Source of the DNA: Nocardioides sp. InS609-2
Lineage (GTDB): Bacteria > Actinomycetota > Actinomycetes > Propionibacteriales > Nocardioidaceae
Assembly: GCF_023208195.1 (NCBI RefSeq)
Contig: NZ_CP060034.1
Span: 372,001-436,000, forward strand
Length of the DNA: 64,000 nt
Reading direction: 5' to 3'
The translations under genes were made by a program, and so were the position numbers. The notes below the pieces were generated by a model that was given only the letters and a program-made list of their open reading frames with translations, was not told where the DNA came from and did no database searches. Shown in pieces: positions 44,524 through 53,703 of the stretch (position 1 is the first letter of the stretch; each line of letters opens with the position of its first letter).

Positions 44524-44955
44524 ATGCCCACCATCGAGCGTTCCGTGACGACCAGCACCTCCCCCGAGACCGTCTTCGCCTACCTGGCCGACTTCGAGAA
44601 CGCCACGGAGTGGGACCACGGCACCGTCGCGTGCAAGCGCATCAGCGGCGGCGGCGAGGTGGGCTCCGTATACCGCAACGAGTCGAAGTTCATGGGCACC
44701 ACCGTCACCCTCGACTACACGCTCGAGGAGGACACTCCCCCCGTCGTCCGCCTGGTCGGCCGCAACAAGTCGACCGAGAGCATCGACACGATGCGCATCA
44801 CCCCCGACGGCACGGGCACCAGGGTCGACTACTCCGCCGAGTTCACGTTCTCCGGCGCGTCCAAACTGCTGGCGCCGCTCCTTGCGCCGTTCCTGAAGAA
44901 GCTGGGCGACAACGCGCAGGCCTCCCTGAAGAAGTCGCTCGACGGCCTGACGTGA
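44524..44955 (+). CDS. SRPBCC family protein
   Basis: A 143-aa START-fold protein: PTIERSVTTSTSPETVFAYL, DFENATEWDHGTVACKRISG and VDYSAEFTFSGASKLLAPLL with a C-terminal helix. The polyketide-cyclase/dehydrase type; it binds a hydrophobic ligand of unknown nature. It is divergent from the DGPF gene, 102 bp apart. Confidence 0.85.
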   Translation: MPTIERSVTTSTSPETVFAYLADFENATEWDHGTVACKRISGGGEVGSVYRNESKFMGTTVTLDYTLEEDTPPVVRLVGRNKSTESIDTMRITPDGTGTRVDYSAEFTFSGASKLLAPLLAPFLKKLGDNAQASLKKSLDGLT

Positions 44956-45026
44956 AGGCGATGGACTAGTGTCCTGATTCCCTAACCACACAAACCAAAG
45001 ACACTTAAGTCAGAAATGGTGGTCGT

Positions 45027-46514
45027 GTGAACCGTCGATGGCGCATCCTCGCGTTGCTCTTTCTCTGGGTCGGCCTGCTCCTCGGTACGACGGCGCCGGC
45101 AGGCGCAGAGGACAACCCCTCGACCGACGGCCCGGTCATCCGCGTCGGCACCGAAGGGATCTACCCGCCGTTCAGCTTCCACGACCCCGACACCGACGAG
45201 CTGACCGGCTATGACATCGAGGTGATCAAGGAGGTCGCGAAGCGCGCCGGCTGGCGGCTGGAGTTCGTCGAGGCCCAGTTCGACGCGATCTTCCCGGCGC
45301 TCGACGCCGACCGCATCGATGTCATCGCCAACCAGGTGACGATCAACCCCGAGCGTTCGGCTCGCTACCTCTTCTCCGAGCCGTACACCTACTCGCGCGC
45401 CGTCATCGTCACGGCCGCCGACGAGGACTCGATCACCTCGCTCGACGACCTCAAGGGCAAGACGGCCGCACAGTCGTCGACGACCAGCTTTGCGGAGATC
45501 GCCACCGAGGCCGGGGCCAAGGTGCGCTCGGTCGAGAGCCTTGCGCAGGCGGCCGAGCTGCTCACCCAGGGCCGGGTCGACGTGATCGTCAACGACAACA
45601 TCGCGATCCTCGACTTCCTCGCCGCGAGCGGGTCTACGGACATCAAGATCGCCGGCGACGCAGGCGACGAGGTCAGCAAGCAGGCGCTCACGTTCACCCA
45701 GGACGACACCGAGCTGCGCGACCAGGCCGACGCCGCGCTCGAGGAGATGGCCGCAGACGGCACGCTGACCGAGATCTCCGAGAGCTACTTCAAGGCCGAC
45801 GTCTCCGCCGAGGACGGCGGCGGCGAGGCCGACCTCTCCGGCCGGGCCAGCAACAAGGGTGCGTGGGACGTCCTACAGGACGCGGCCGGGCCGATGCTCA
45901 AGGCACTGGCGCAGTACACGATCACGCTGTCGCTCCTCAGCATGGCGATCGGCCTCGTGCTCGCGCTGCTGGTCGCCCTGGCCCGGCTCTCCACCCGGCC
46001 CTGGCTGCACTGGCCGGCCCGAGCGTTCATCTCGATCGTCCGGGGCACTCCGCTGCTCGTTCAGCTGTTCATCGTCTTCTTCGGACTCCCCCAGATCGGC
46101 ATCAAGCTCGACAGCTTCACCGCAGCGGCGTTCGCGCTGTCGCTCAATGTCGCGGCGTACGCCGCCGAGATCATCCGGTCATCGATCCTCTCCGTGCCGC
46201 GCGGTCAGTCCGAGGCTGCGGCCACCGTGGGCATGAGCTACGCCCTGACGATGCGGAGGATCGTGCTGCCCCAGGCCGCGCGCACCGCCGTACCCCCGCT
46301 GTCGAACACGTTCATCTCGCTGGTCAAAGACACCTCGCTCGCCTCGGTGATCCTGGTGCCGGAGATGTTCCGCGTGGCCCAGAACTACGCCGGTGCCACC
46401 ACCGAATTCATGGCGCTCTACTCCCTGGCAGCGTTGTTCTATTGGGTCGTCTGCGCTGTGCTGGCCTACGGCCAGAGCCGCCTGGAGACCCGACTCGAGA
46501 GGCACACCGTATGA
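45027..46514 (+). CDS. Amino acid ABC transporter: fused binding protein and permease
   Basis: A 495-aa protein with a signal peptide (LLFLWVGLLLGTTAPAGAE), a SBP_bac_3 solute-binding domain at about residues 35-262 (IRVGTEGIYPPFSFHDPDTD; GYDIEVIKEVAKRAGWRL), a short linker, and a His/Glu/Gln-type permease at about 285-490. Its EAA loop reads EAAATVGMSYALTMRRIVLPQA. Fused forms are known for glutamine/polar amino acid transporters. It starts at GTG 45027 and overlaps the ATPase gene by 4 nt. Confidence 0.9.
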   Translation: MNRRWRILALLFLWVGLLLGTTAPAGAEDNPSTDGPVIRVGTEGIYPPFSFHDPDTDELTGYDIEVIKEVAKRAGWRLEFVEAQFDAIFPALDADRIDVIANQVTINPERSARYLFSEPYTYSRAVIVTAADEDSITSLDDLKGKTAAQSSTTSFAEIATEAGAKVRSVESLAQAAELLTQGRVDVIVNDNIAILDFLAASGSTDIKIAGDAGDEVSKQALTFTQDDTELRDQADAALEEMAADGTLTEISESYFKADVSAEDGGGEADLSGRASNKGAWDVLQDAAGPMLKALAQYTITLSLLSMAIGLVLALLVALARLSTRPWLHWPARAFISIVRGTPLLVQLFIVFFGLPQIGIKLDSFTAAAFALSLNVAAYAAEIIRSSILSVPRGQSEAAATVGMSYALTMRRIVLPQAARTAVPPLSNTFISLVKDTSLASVILVPEMFRVAQNYAGATTEFMALYSLAALFYWVVCAVLAYGQSRLETRLERHTV

Positions 46515-47281
46515 GCCCCACTCCCCTGCTGTCGGTCACCGACCTGCGCAAGTCGTTCGGCGACCAGGACGTGCTGCGCGACATCGACTTCACTGTCGAC
46601 TCGGGCACGGTCACCGTGCTGCTCGGTCCCTCGGGCTCCGGCAAGACGACCGTGCTGCGGTCTCTCAACACCCTGGAGGTGCCCGACAGTGGCGTCGTAC
46701 GCATCGATGACGTCGAGGTCGACTTCAGCCAGGTCCGTGGTCGTCGGGAGGCCGAGCGCGACTTCGCCCAGCTGCGGCGTCAGAGCGCGATGGTGTTCCA
46801 GTCGCACCACCTCTTCCCGCACCGCACCGTGCTCGAGAACCTGTCCGAGGGTCCGATCCATGCACAGGGTCGTCCTGAGGCGGAAGTCGTGCCAGAGGCA
46901 CGGGCCCTGCTCGAGCAGGTCGGCCTGGCTGACCGGGAGGACGCGTTTCCCAGCCAGCTCTCGGGCGGCCAGCAGCAGCGCGTCGGCATCGCCCGGGCGC
47001 TGGCGCTCAAGCCGAAGCTGATGCTCTTCGACGAGCCCACCTCGTCGCTCGACCCCGAGCTTGTCGGCGAGGTCCTGGGTGTGATGAAGGACCTCGCGGC
47101 CGAGGGCTGGACCATGGTCGTGGTCACGCACGAGATCCGCTTCGCGCAGCAGGTGTCCGACCAGGTGCTCTTCCTCGACAACGGCGTCATCGCCGAGCGC
47201 GGCCCGGCCGCGCAGGTGATCGGCGACCCGCAGGAAGCGCGCACCCGGCAGTTCCTCCAGCGCATCCTCGACCCCATCTGA
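46511..47281 (+). CDS. Amino acid ABC transporter ATP-binding protein
   Basis: A 256-aa ATPase: Walker [19 protein letters not shown]-loop [10 protein letters not shown], signature [15 protein letters not shown], Walker [15 protein letters not shown] and H-loop VVTHEI. It belongs to the polar amino acid (GlnQ/TcyC-like) group. Translation is coupled to the fused permease through an ATGA overlap. Together they form a complete importer. Confidence 0.94.
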   Translation: MSPTPLLSVTDLRKSFGDQDVLRDIDFTVDSGTVTVLLGPSGSGKTTVLRSLNTLEVPDSGVVRIDDVEVDFSQVRGRREAERDFAQLRRQSAMVFQSHHLFPHRTVLENLSEGPIHAQGRPEAEVVPEARALLEQVGLADREDAFPSQLSGGQQQRVGIARALALKPKLMLFDEPTSSLDPELVGEVLGVMKDLAAEGWTMVVVTHEIRFAQQVSDQVLFLDNGVIAERGPAAQVIGDPQEARTRQFLQRILDPI

Positions 47282-47357
47282 CCCCTCGGGAGGTAGTCGC
47301 GTCACCAGGTGTGTGCCAGCGTCGAGAGCACCGCACCATCGACGCAGAGGAGTCATC

Positions 47358-47840
47358 ATGGGCACCGAGCAGGACCGGCGCGAGCTGGTCGCCGCGATCA
47401 TGAAGGACACCCGGATCGCCACCCTGACCTACCAGGACGCCGAGGGGCGGCTGGTCTCGATGCCGATGGGCACCCAGGACTTCGAGGACGCCGGCACCGT
47501 CTGGTTCATCACCCAGAAGAGCAGCGAGAAGATCGCCGCCATCAGCGCGCGACCCGACGTCAACGTCGCGTACGCCGCCGACAAGGGCTGGGTCTCGCTG
47601 AGCGGCACCGCCCGGCTCTCCGATGACAGGGCAAAGCTCAAGGAGCTGTGGGACGCCTCCGCCGGCATCTTCATGTCCGGCGGACCCGACGACCCCGACA
47701 ACGTGCTCCTGCGCGTCGACGGAAGCACCGCGGAGTACTGGGAGTCCCCCGGCAAGGTGGCCGCCGCCGTCACGCTCGTGAAGGGACTGCTCACCGACGG
47801 CGAGCCCGACCTCGGCGACAACGCCGTCGTCGACGTCTGA
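47358..47840 (+). CDS. Pyridoxamine 5'-phosphate oxidase-family (general stress) protein
   Basis: A 160-aa split-barrel FMN-binding protein: RIATLTYQDAEGRLVSMPMG, VWFITQKSSEKIAAISARPD, VSLSGTARLSDDRAKLKELW and a DNVLLRVDGSTAEYWESPG end. These match the general-stress-protein-26-like group. GAGGAG lies 7 nt before the ATG. The true substrate is unknown; it is unlikely to be pyridoxamine phosphate. Confidence 0.87.
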   Translation: MGTEQDRRELVAAIMKDTRIATLTYQDAEGRLVSMPMGTQDFEDAGTVWFITQKSSEKIAAISARPDVNVAYAADKGWVSLSGTARLSDDRAKLKELWDASAGIFMSGGPDDPDNVLLRVDGSTAEYWESPGKVAAAVTLVKGLLTDGEPDLGDNAVVDV

Positions 47841-47846
47841 CGGCTC

Positions 47847-48455
47847 TCAGTCCTGGATGAGCGCCTCGAGCTGGGCGATCGACGCAGCAGTGTCCTCATG
47901 CAGTACGCCGTGCCAGCCGGCCGCCCGCGACGCCTCGACGTGCGGCGCGTGGTCGTCGAGGAACGCGATCTCCTCGGGTTGCACGCCCAGCCGTCGCGCC
48001 GTCAGCTCGTAGATCGCCGGGTCGGGCTTGGCCAGCCCGACCTCGTGGGAGTAGACGATGTCGTCGGTGATGTCCTCGAAGCCGTACAAGCGCTCGGCCT
48101 CACGTGCGCCCGGTGCGGAGTTGCTGAGGATGCCAACGGTGAGGCCGCGGTCGCGCAGCCCGGCGAACCAGTCGTACAACGGCTGGTCAAGCGTGCCGAC
48201 GTACCATCGCCAGAAGTCGGTCAACAGCTCGCCGGCCTGCGCATCACTCAGACAAAGCTCGGTCTGCCAGTGGGAGCGGACCTCGGACTCCGAGACCCGG
48301 CCCGTCATACCGTCGCCGGGCAGCGCCCGGACGCACACCTCGAACGAGTCGGGTGCGAACCCGTGGCGCGCCAGGAACGGCGCCGGGAAGACGCTGTCGT
48401 CGACGACCTCGAGCACCGAGCCGATGTCGAGGACGACTGCCCGCACCGGGCTCAC
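47847..48455 (-). CDS. HAD-superfamily hydrolase
   Basis: A 202-aa HAD protein: motif I is AVVLDIGSVLE, where the usual second Asp (DxD) is Gly, which can reduce phosphatase activity. Motif II is GILSNSAP, motif III has the Lys in GLAKPDPAIYEL, and motif IV is AFLDDHAPHVEAS. It starts at GTG 48455, overlapping the ADH gene by 4 nt. Confidence 0.86.
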   Translation of the reverse strand: MSPVRAVVLDIGSVLEVVDDSVFPAPFLARHGFAPDSFEVCVRALPGDGMTGRVSESEVRSHWQTELCLSDAQAGELLTDFWRWYVGTLDQPLYDWFAGLRDRGLTVGILSNSAPGAREAERLYGFEDITDDIVYSHEVGLAKPDPAIYELTARRLGVQPEEIAFLDDHAPHVEASRAAGWHGVLHEDTAASIAQLEALIQD

Positions 48456-49471
48456 GGGAGAAGCATGACCTTGACCGCGCGCCGCTCATCCATGTCGCGG
48501 TAGCCGTCGGCCACCTCGTCGAGCGAGCGCACCGAGTCGAAGACCAGGCCGGGGTTGATCGAACCGTCGAGCACCTTCGGCAGCAGCACGTCGAGGTAGG
48601 CGCGCACCGGTGCGACACCGCCGAAGAGGCCGACGTTCTTCTGGAACATCCGGCGCACAGGCAGTTCCACGCCGTGCGGCACTCCGACGAACCCGACGCG
48701 GGACCCGGGGCGGGCGATGGCGAACGCGGTCTGCATCGACTGGTCGGTGCCCACGCACTCGAGCACCGCGTCGGCGCCGACGCCCTCGGTGATCTCGAGG
48801 ATCGCCGCCTCGCCCTCCTGGCCGCGCTCCGCGACGATGTGGGTGGCGCCGAAGGCGGTGGCGATCTTCTGGCGGGACTCGTGGCGCGACATGGCGATGA
48901 CCTTCTCGGCGCCCATCATCGAAGCGGCGAGCACACCGCACAGGCCGACGGCGCCGTCACCGACGACCACGGCGGTGCCGCCGCGTCGTACGCCGGCGGA
49001 CACGGCCGCGTGCCAGCCGGTCGGCATCACGTCGGAGAGCGAGAGCAGCGACTTGAGCAGGTCCTCGTCGTCCCCGGGCGCCTCGGCCTTGAACATGGTG
49101 CCCTCGGCCTGGGTGACCAGGGAGTACTCGGCCTGACCGCTGACGGTCCAGCCCTGGTTCTCGCAGGCCGAGGTGATGCCGGCCCGGCAGTGGGCGCAGG
49201 TGTTGTCGCTGTGGCAGAAAGGCACGACTACGAAGTCGCCGGGCATGAACGACGTCACCGCCGACCCGACCTCCTCGACGACACCGACGCACTCGTGGCC
49301 GATCGTGGACCCGGCCTCGATGGGGTTCTCGCCCCGGTAGGGCCACAGATCGGAGCCGCAGATGCACCCCGCCGTGACCTTGATGACGGCATCGGTGGGG
49401 GCGCCGACGGACGGCGTCTCGAGGTCGGTCAGGCGGATGTCACGGGCAGCGTGGATGGTCGTGGCTCGCAT
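48452..49471 (-). CDS. Zinc-dependent alcohol dehydrogenase-like protein
   Basis: A 339-aa MDR enzyme. The catalytic zinc ligands are visible in AGCICGSDLWPYRG and TIGHECVG. The structural zinc loop is reduced: FCHSDNTCAHCRAG with C, C and a later C (SACENQ). The NAD-binding motif is VVVGDGAVGLCGVLAA. The substrate is unknown. Its start is 64 bp from the palindrome in front of the HTH-MurA gene, so that site might influence this gene too. Confidence 0.88.
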   Translation of the reverse strand: MRATTIHAARDIRLTDLETPSVGAPTDAVIKVTAGCICGSDLWPYRGENPIEAGSTIGHECVGVVEEVGSAVTSFMPGDFVVVPFCHSDNTCAHCRAGITSACENQGWTVSGQAEYSLVTQAEGTMFKAEAPGDDEDLLKSLLSLSDVMPTGWHAAVSAGVRRGGTAVVVGDGAVGLCGVLAASMMGAEKVIAMSRHESRQKIATAFGATHIVAERGQEGEAAILEITEGVGADAVLECVGTDQSMQTAFAIARPGSRVGFVGVPHGVELPVRRMFQKNVGLFGGVAPVRAYLDVLLPKVLDGSINPGLVFDSVRSLDEVADGYRDMDERRAVKVMLLP

Positions 49472-49534
49472 CCGTCGATCCTTGCACGGGGCGTGGGTAC
49501 GCCGACATCGCGGCCGGGCGTGCCGATCTTGCTC

Positions 49535-49552
49535 TATCTCATATCTGAGATA
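49535..49552. promoter_or_regulatory. Palindrome in front of the HTH-MurA gene, probable operator
   Basis: TATCTCATATCTGAGATA is a perfect inverted repeat (7-bp arms TATCTCA and TGAGATA around TATC), 11 bp upstream of the ATG at 49564. Its position over the likely -10 region and the HTH domain in the gene suggest autoregulation. Confidence 0.6.
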
Positions 49553-49563
49553 CCTTGACCGGC

Positions 49564-51102
49564 ATGGCTGATCTCCTTCAACGCGACTACCTGGGCCGCA
49601 TCGGCAACCTGATCCGCGACGCCCGCAAGCACCGCGGTCTCACCCAGGCCCAGCTCGCCGACCTGCTGTCCACCTCGCAGAGCGCCATCAACCGCATCGA
49701 GAAGGGTCATCAGAACCTTTCCCTCGAGATGCTGGCGCGCATCGGAGCGGCCCTCGACTCCGAGATCGTCGCCCTGGGCGCCGGTCCGACCCACCTGCGC
49801 GTCACCGGGCCCACCACACTGTCGGGCAGCATCGAGGTGAAGACGTCCAAGAACGCCGGCGTCGCCCTGCTCTGCGCCTCCCTGCTCAACCGCGGCAAGA
49901 CGACGTTGCGCAAGGTCGCCCGCATCGAGGAGGTCAACCGGCTGCTCGAGGTGCTTGCCTCGCTCGGCGTGCAGACCCGCTGGCTCAACGAGCAGAACGA
50001 CCTCGAGATCATCCCGCCGGCCGAGTTCGACCTGACCCACATCGACGAGGCCGCTGCGCGTCGTACTCGCTCGGTCATCATGTTCCTCGGCCCGCTGCTA
50101 CACCGTGCCGACACCTTTGACCTGCCGTACGCCGGCGGCTGCGACCTCGGCACCCGCACCGTCGAGCCGCACATGGCTGCGCTGCGTCCGTTCGGTCTGG
50201 AGATCAAGGCCACCGACGGCGCTTACCACGCCACCGTCAACCGGGCCATCGAGCCGCGGCGTCCGATCGTGCTTACCGAGCGCGGTGACACCGTCACCGA
50301 GAACGCGCTGATGGCCGCCGCCCTGCACCCCGGCACGACCGTGATCCGCAACGCGTCGTCCAACTACATGGTCCAGGACCTGTGCTTCTACCTGCAGAAG
50401 CTCGGCGTCGAGGTCGAGGGCATCGGCAGCACCACCTTGACCGTCACCGGCCGCGAGAGGGTCGACGTCGACGTCGACTACGCCCCCAGCGAGGACCCCA
50501 TCGAGGCGATGTCGCTGCTGGCCGCCGCAATCGTCACCAAGTCGTCGATCACGATCACCCGGGTGCCGATCGAATTTCTCGAGATCGAGCTGGCGCTGCT
50601 CGAGGAGATGGGCTTCAAGTACCACCGCACCGAGGAGTACGTCGCCCTCAACGCTCACACCCGCCTGGTCGACATCACCACGCTGCCGTCAGACCTGCGC
50701 GCGCCGCTCGACAAGATCCACCCGATGCCGTTCCCGGGTCTCAACATCGACAACCTGCCGTTCTTCGCCGTCATCGCGGCTGTCGCCGACGGTCAGACCC
50801 TGCTGCACGACTGGGTCTACGAGAACCGCGCGATTTATCTCGTCGACCTCAACAAGCTCGGCGGCAACGTCAAGCTGCTCGACCCGCACCGGGTGATGAT
50901 CGAGGGCCCGACGCACTTCAGCGGCACCGAGATGATGTGTCCGCCGGCCCTGCGCCCAGCCGTGGTCCTGCTGCTCGCGATGCTTGCAGCGAAGGGCACG
51001 TCCGTGCTGCGCTCGACGTACGTCATCTCCCGTGGCTACGAGGACCTCGCCGAGCGGCTGAACCTGCTCGGCGCCAATATCGAGACGTTCAGGGATATCT
51101 GA
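49564..51102 (+). CDS. HTH (XRE) domain fused to a MurA-type enolpyruvyl transferase
   Basis: A 512-aa protein. Residues about 13-68 form an XRE/Cro helix-turn-helix (LIRDARKHRGLTQAQLADLL; STSQSAINRIEKGHQNLSLE). Residues about 78-510 form a full UDP-GlcNAc enolpyruvyl transferase fold with KTSKNAGVALL (Lys96/Asn97 pair) and the active-site loop PYAGGCDLGTRTVEPH with Cys193, matching MurA Cys115. It could be a MurA paralogue with built-in control, or a regulator using the old enzyme as sensor. The ATG at 49564 is chosen over TTG 49555. Confidence 0.9.
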   Translation: MADLLQRDYLGRIGNLIRDARKHRGLTQAQLADLLSTSQSAINRIEKGHQNLSLEMLARIGAALDSEIVALGAGPTHLRVTGPTTLSGSIEVKTSKNAGVALLCASLLNRGKTTLRKVARIEEVNRLLEVLASLGVQTRWLNEQNDLEIIPPAEFDLTHIDEAAARRTRSVIMFLGPLLHRADTFDLPYAGGCDLGTRTVEPHMAALRPFGLEIKATDGAYHATVNRAIEPRRPIVLTERGDTVTENALMAAALHPGTTVIRNASSNYMVQDLCFYLQKLGVEVEGIGSTTLTVTGRERVDVDVDYAPSEDPIEAMSLLAAAIVTKSSITITRVPIEFLEIELALLEEMGFKYHRTEEYVALNAHTRLVDITTLPSDLRAPLDKIHPMPFPGLNIDNLPFFAVIAAVADGQTLLHDWVYENRAIYLVDLNKLGGNVKLLDPHRVMIEGPTHFSGTEMMCPPALRPAVVLLLAMLAAKGTSVLRSTYVISRGYEDLAERLNLLGANIETFRDI

Positions 51103-51112
51103 CCGCGGGCTT

Positions 51113-51140
51113 AGGAATCCCCGGTCGACCGGGGATTCCT
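51113..51140 (+). terminator. Perfect palindrome after the HTH-MurA gene
   Basis: Two 14-nt arms (AGGAATCCCCGGTC and its exact complement) form a 28-bp palindrome 10 bp past the stop codon. It is probably a terminator, although no T-run follows. Further inverted repeats continue to 51192. Confidence 0.7.
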
Positions 51141-51142
51141 GA

Positions 51143-51192
51143 ACTTGTCAGGCAATGCACGGGCCGACAAGTTCAGGAAATGCCTGACAAGT
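51143..51192. repeat. Overlapping inverted repeats with ACTTGTC motifs
   Basis: ACTTGTCAGGCA (51143-51154) pairs perfectly with TGCCTGACAAGT (51181-51192), while GAACTTGTC (51141-51149) can instead pair with GACAAGTTC (51166-51174). Two mutually exclusive hairpins are possible. Confidence 0.7.
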
Positions 51193-51249
51193 CGTGGCTC
51201 CCCCGCGTCGACGCCCGCTGCGCTGGCCAAACGACGAGCGAGTCAGCCA

Positions 51250-51510
51250 CTAGTTGAACAGCGTCTCCACCCACGCCCTCGCCCGCTTCGCGGCGGCCGG
51301 GGGCGCGATCATGTCGGGGGTGATCCGGGGCAGGGGCGTGGTGTGCTGGGCGGAGTTGCGGTGCCAGTCGGACTCGGCCTCGGCCAGGGTGCCGAGATCG
51401 GCACGATCGAGGAAGACGCCGTGCCCCTCGGGGCACTGGCTGACCTGGGTCGCTCCGACAGGGCGCTCCACCATCTCGTTGCCACATCGAGGGCAGGTCA
51501 TGGATTCCAT
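51250..51510 (-). CDS. TFIIB-type zinc-ribbon protein
   Basis: An 86-aa protein with a small zinc ribbon: MTCPRCGNEMVERPVG supplies the first CxxC, and SQCPEGHGVFLDRADLGTL the second Cys plus a His. This matches the zf-TFIIB-type bacterial family. The C-terminus is helical. ATGs at 51510 and 51501 are both possible. Function is unknown. Confidence 0.8.
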   Translation of the reverse strand: MESMTCPRCGNEMVERPVGATQVSQCPEGHGVFLDRADLGTLAEAESDWHRNSAQHTTPLPRITPDMIAPPAAAKRARAWVETLFN

Positions 51511-51544
51511 GTCCTGACCGTACTCCTGGTGGATACTGCTCGGC

Positions 51545-52345
51545 GTGATCGACCGCCCGACTGGCCGCCCCTTCCTCGACGACCCCGGACCGGTGCTGGC
51601 GTTCGCTCACCGCGGCGGGGCGTACCACCCTGAGATCGTGCACCTGGAGAACACCCTCGCGGCGTTCAGCCACGCGGTCGGGCTCGGCTACCGCTACCTC
51701 GAGACCGACGTACACGTGACGAGCGACGGGGTGCTGCTGGCCTTCCACGACACGGTCCTCGACCGGGTGACCGATGTCCGCGGCGTGCTCGCCGACATGA
51801 CGTACGCCGAGGTGCAGCGCGCGCAGATCGGGGGCCGGGAAGCCATCCCCACGCTGGCCCGGCTGATGGAGTCGTTCCCGGAGGTGCGGTTCAACATCGA
51901 CCTCAAGGCCGCCGGTGCGGTCCCGGCCCTGGTCGCCCTCATCGACGAGCACCAAGCCTGGGACCGGGTGCTCGTCGGGTCGTTCTCACGACGGTCGATC
52001 AATGACTTCCGACGGCTGAGTCGCGGCAGGGTGGCCACCTCGGCCCACCCGCTCGAGGTTGTTGCCTACCTCCTCTCCCCCAGTGCACGGCTGGCCCGCC
52101 GGCTCACGCGAGGCCGCCCCGACGCCCTCCAGATCCCGCACCGGCGGGGGCCCCTGACGGTCACGACGCGCGGCGTCGTACGGCGCGCCCACGCCGCTGG
52201 CCTGCACGTGCACGTCTGGACCATCGACGACCCGGCAGAGATGCGGGCCCTGCTCGAGCGTGGTGTCGATGGTCTGATGACCGATCGCACCGACATACTC
52301 AGGGACGTGCTCCGCGAGGGCGGGCGATGGAGGGAACCGGAATGA
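51545..52345 (+). CDS. Glycerophosphodiester phosphodiesterase
   Basis: A 266-aa GDPD with all expected catalytic motifs: AFAHRGGAYHPEIVHLENTL (HRG and EN), YLETDVHVTSDGVLLAFHDT (E, D and HD) and FNIDLK. Without a signal peptide it should act on cytoplasmic glycerophosphodiesters. It starts at GTG 51545 and overlaps the MFS gene by 4 nt. Unlike the GDPD at 3.0 kb, its catalytic residues are intact. Confidence 0.92.
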   Translation: MIDRPTGRPFLDDPGPVLAFAHRGGAYHPEIVHLENTLAAFSHAVGLGYRYLETDVHVTSDGVLLAFHDTVLDRVTDVRGVLADMTYAEVQRAQIGGREAIPTLARLMESFPEVRFNIDLKAAGAVPALVALIDEHQAWDRVLVGSFSRRSINDFRRLSRGRVATSAHPLEVVAYLLSPSARLARRLTRGRPDALQIPHRRGPLTVTTRGVVRRAHAAGLHVHVWTIDDPAEMRALLERGVDGLMTDRTDILRDVLREGGRWREPE

Positions 52346-53703
52346 GCGACGACGCACAGGCGCAGGGCATCGCCAACCTGGAGCCGCTCAACCGGGCCCG
52401 CGAGCAGAGGGCCTGGTATTTCTACGACTGGGCCAACAGTGCCTTCGCCACCACCGTGGCCGGCGTGCTCTTCGGGCCGTACATCAAGGCGATCGCCGAG
52501 GAAGCCGCCGTCAACAACCGGATCTCGGTGCTCGGCATCGACATCGCGCCCGGAGCGCTCCCTGCTTTCATCGTGACGGCCTCCACGATCCTCTCCGCGA
52601 TCCTGCTGCCGCTGCTGGGTGCGGTCGCCGACCGGACATCGCGCAAGAAGGACCTGCTGGCCGGCTTCGGCTGGGCCGGCGCCGCGGCCACGAGCGTGCT
52701 CTTCTTCGTCACCGGCGACAACTGGCAGCTGGGCACCTTGTCCTTCCTCGTCGCGAACCTGTGCTTTGCCGCCTCGGCCGTCTTCAACGACGCGATCCTG
52801 CCGATCATCTCGACCGAGAACGAGCGTGACCGCGTCTCCACCCGTGGCTGGGCCTACGGGTACGCCGGGGGCGGCCTGCTCCTCGCCCTCAACTTCGTCC
52901 TGGTGTCGTTCCACGACACGTTCGGCGTCACGGAGGGCATGGCGGCCCGCATCAGCATGCTGTCGGCGGCCGTCTGGTGGGCGGCCTTCACCTTCATTCC
53001 GTTCCGTGGCCTGCGGAACCACCCTCCCCACGACGTCGAGGTGGTGGAGGGCGGCATCGTCGCGCGGAGCTTCGGCCAGCTCTGGGCGACGTTGAAGGAC
53101 ATGCGCAACTACCCGGTTGCGCTGACCTTCCTGTTGGCCTACCTCTTCTTCAACGACGGCATCCAGACCGTCATCTCGCAGGCTTCGCTCTACGGCACCG
53201 ACGAGCTGGGCTTCGAGCTGGGCACCGTGCTGGCGACGTACTTGCTGGTGCAGTTCGTCGCGGTCGGTGGTGCGCTCCTGTTCGGTCGGCTGGCCGGACG
53301 CGTGGGCGCGAAGCGAATGATCGTGGTGGGGCTCGGCATCTGGAGTGCCATCGTGACGGCGGCACTCGTGCTGCCCGAGGGACAGCTGGTGCCGTTCCTG
53401 CTCCTTGGCGTCGCCATCGGCGTGGTGCTCGGTGGCACCCAGGCACTCGCCCGGTCCTACTTCTCGCTGCTGATCCCCCGGGGCAAGGAAGCCGAGTACT
53501 TCAGCTTCTACCACGCGATGGACCGCGGTACGTCGTGGTTCGGGACCCTGGTCTTCGGACTCGTCTACCAGTTCACCGACTCCTACCGGCCCGCGATCTT
53601 CGCGTTGATCGTGTTCTTCGTCGTCGGCGGGCTGCTGCTGACGCGGGTCGACACCGAGCGCGGCATCCGCGAGGCCGGAAACGACGTCCCAGCCGTTGTC
53701 TGA
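52342..53703 (+). CDS. MFS transporter, UMF1/Atg22-like
   Basis: A 453-aa transporter with about 12 membrane segments. WYFYDWANSAFATTVAGVLF in TM1 and the ISTENERDRVSTRGWAYGYAGGG loop are characteristic of the UMF1/Atg22-like MFS family. GGAGGG lies 8 nt before the ATG at 52342. Coupled to the GDPD gene, it may move a product of phosphodiester breakdown such as glycerol phosphate or an amino alcohol; this is inference. Confidence 0.9.
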   Translation: MSDDAQAQGIANLEPLNRAREQRAWYFYDWANSAFATTVAGVLFGPYIKAIAEEAAVNNRISVLGIDIAPGALPAFIVTASTILSAILLPLLGAVADRTSRKKDLLAGFGWAGAAATSVLFFVTGDNWQLGTLSFLVANLCFAASAVFNDAILPIISTENERDRVSTRGWAYGYAGGGLLLALNFVLVSFHDTFGVTEGMAARISMLSAAVWWAAFTFIPFRGLRNHPPHDVEVVEGGIVARSFGQLWATLKDMRNYPVALTFLLAYLFFNDGIQTVISQASLYGTDELGFELGTVLATYLLVQFVAVGGALLFGRLAGRVGAKRMIVVGLGIWSAIVTAALVLPEGQLVPFLLLGVAIGVVLGGTQALARSYFSLLIPRGKEAEYFSFYHAMDRGTSWFGTLVFGLVYQFTDSYRPAIFALIVFFVVGGLLLTRVDTERGIREAGNDVPAVV

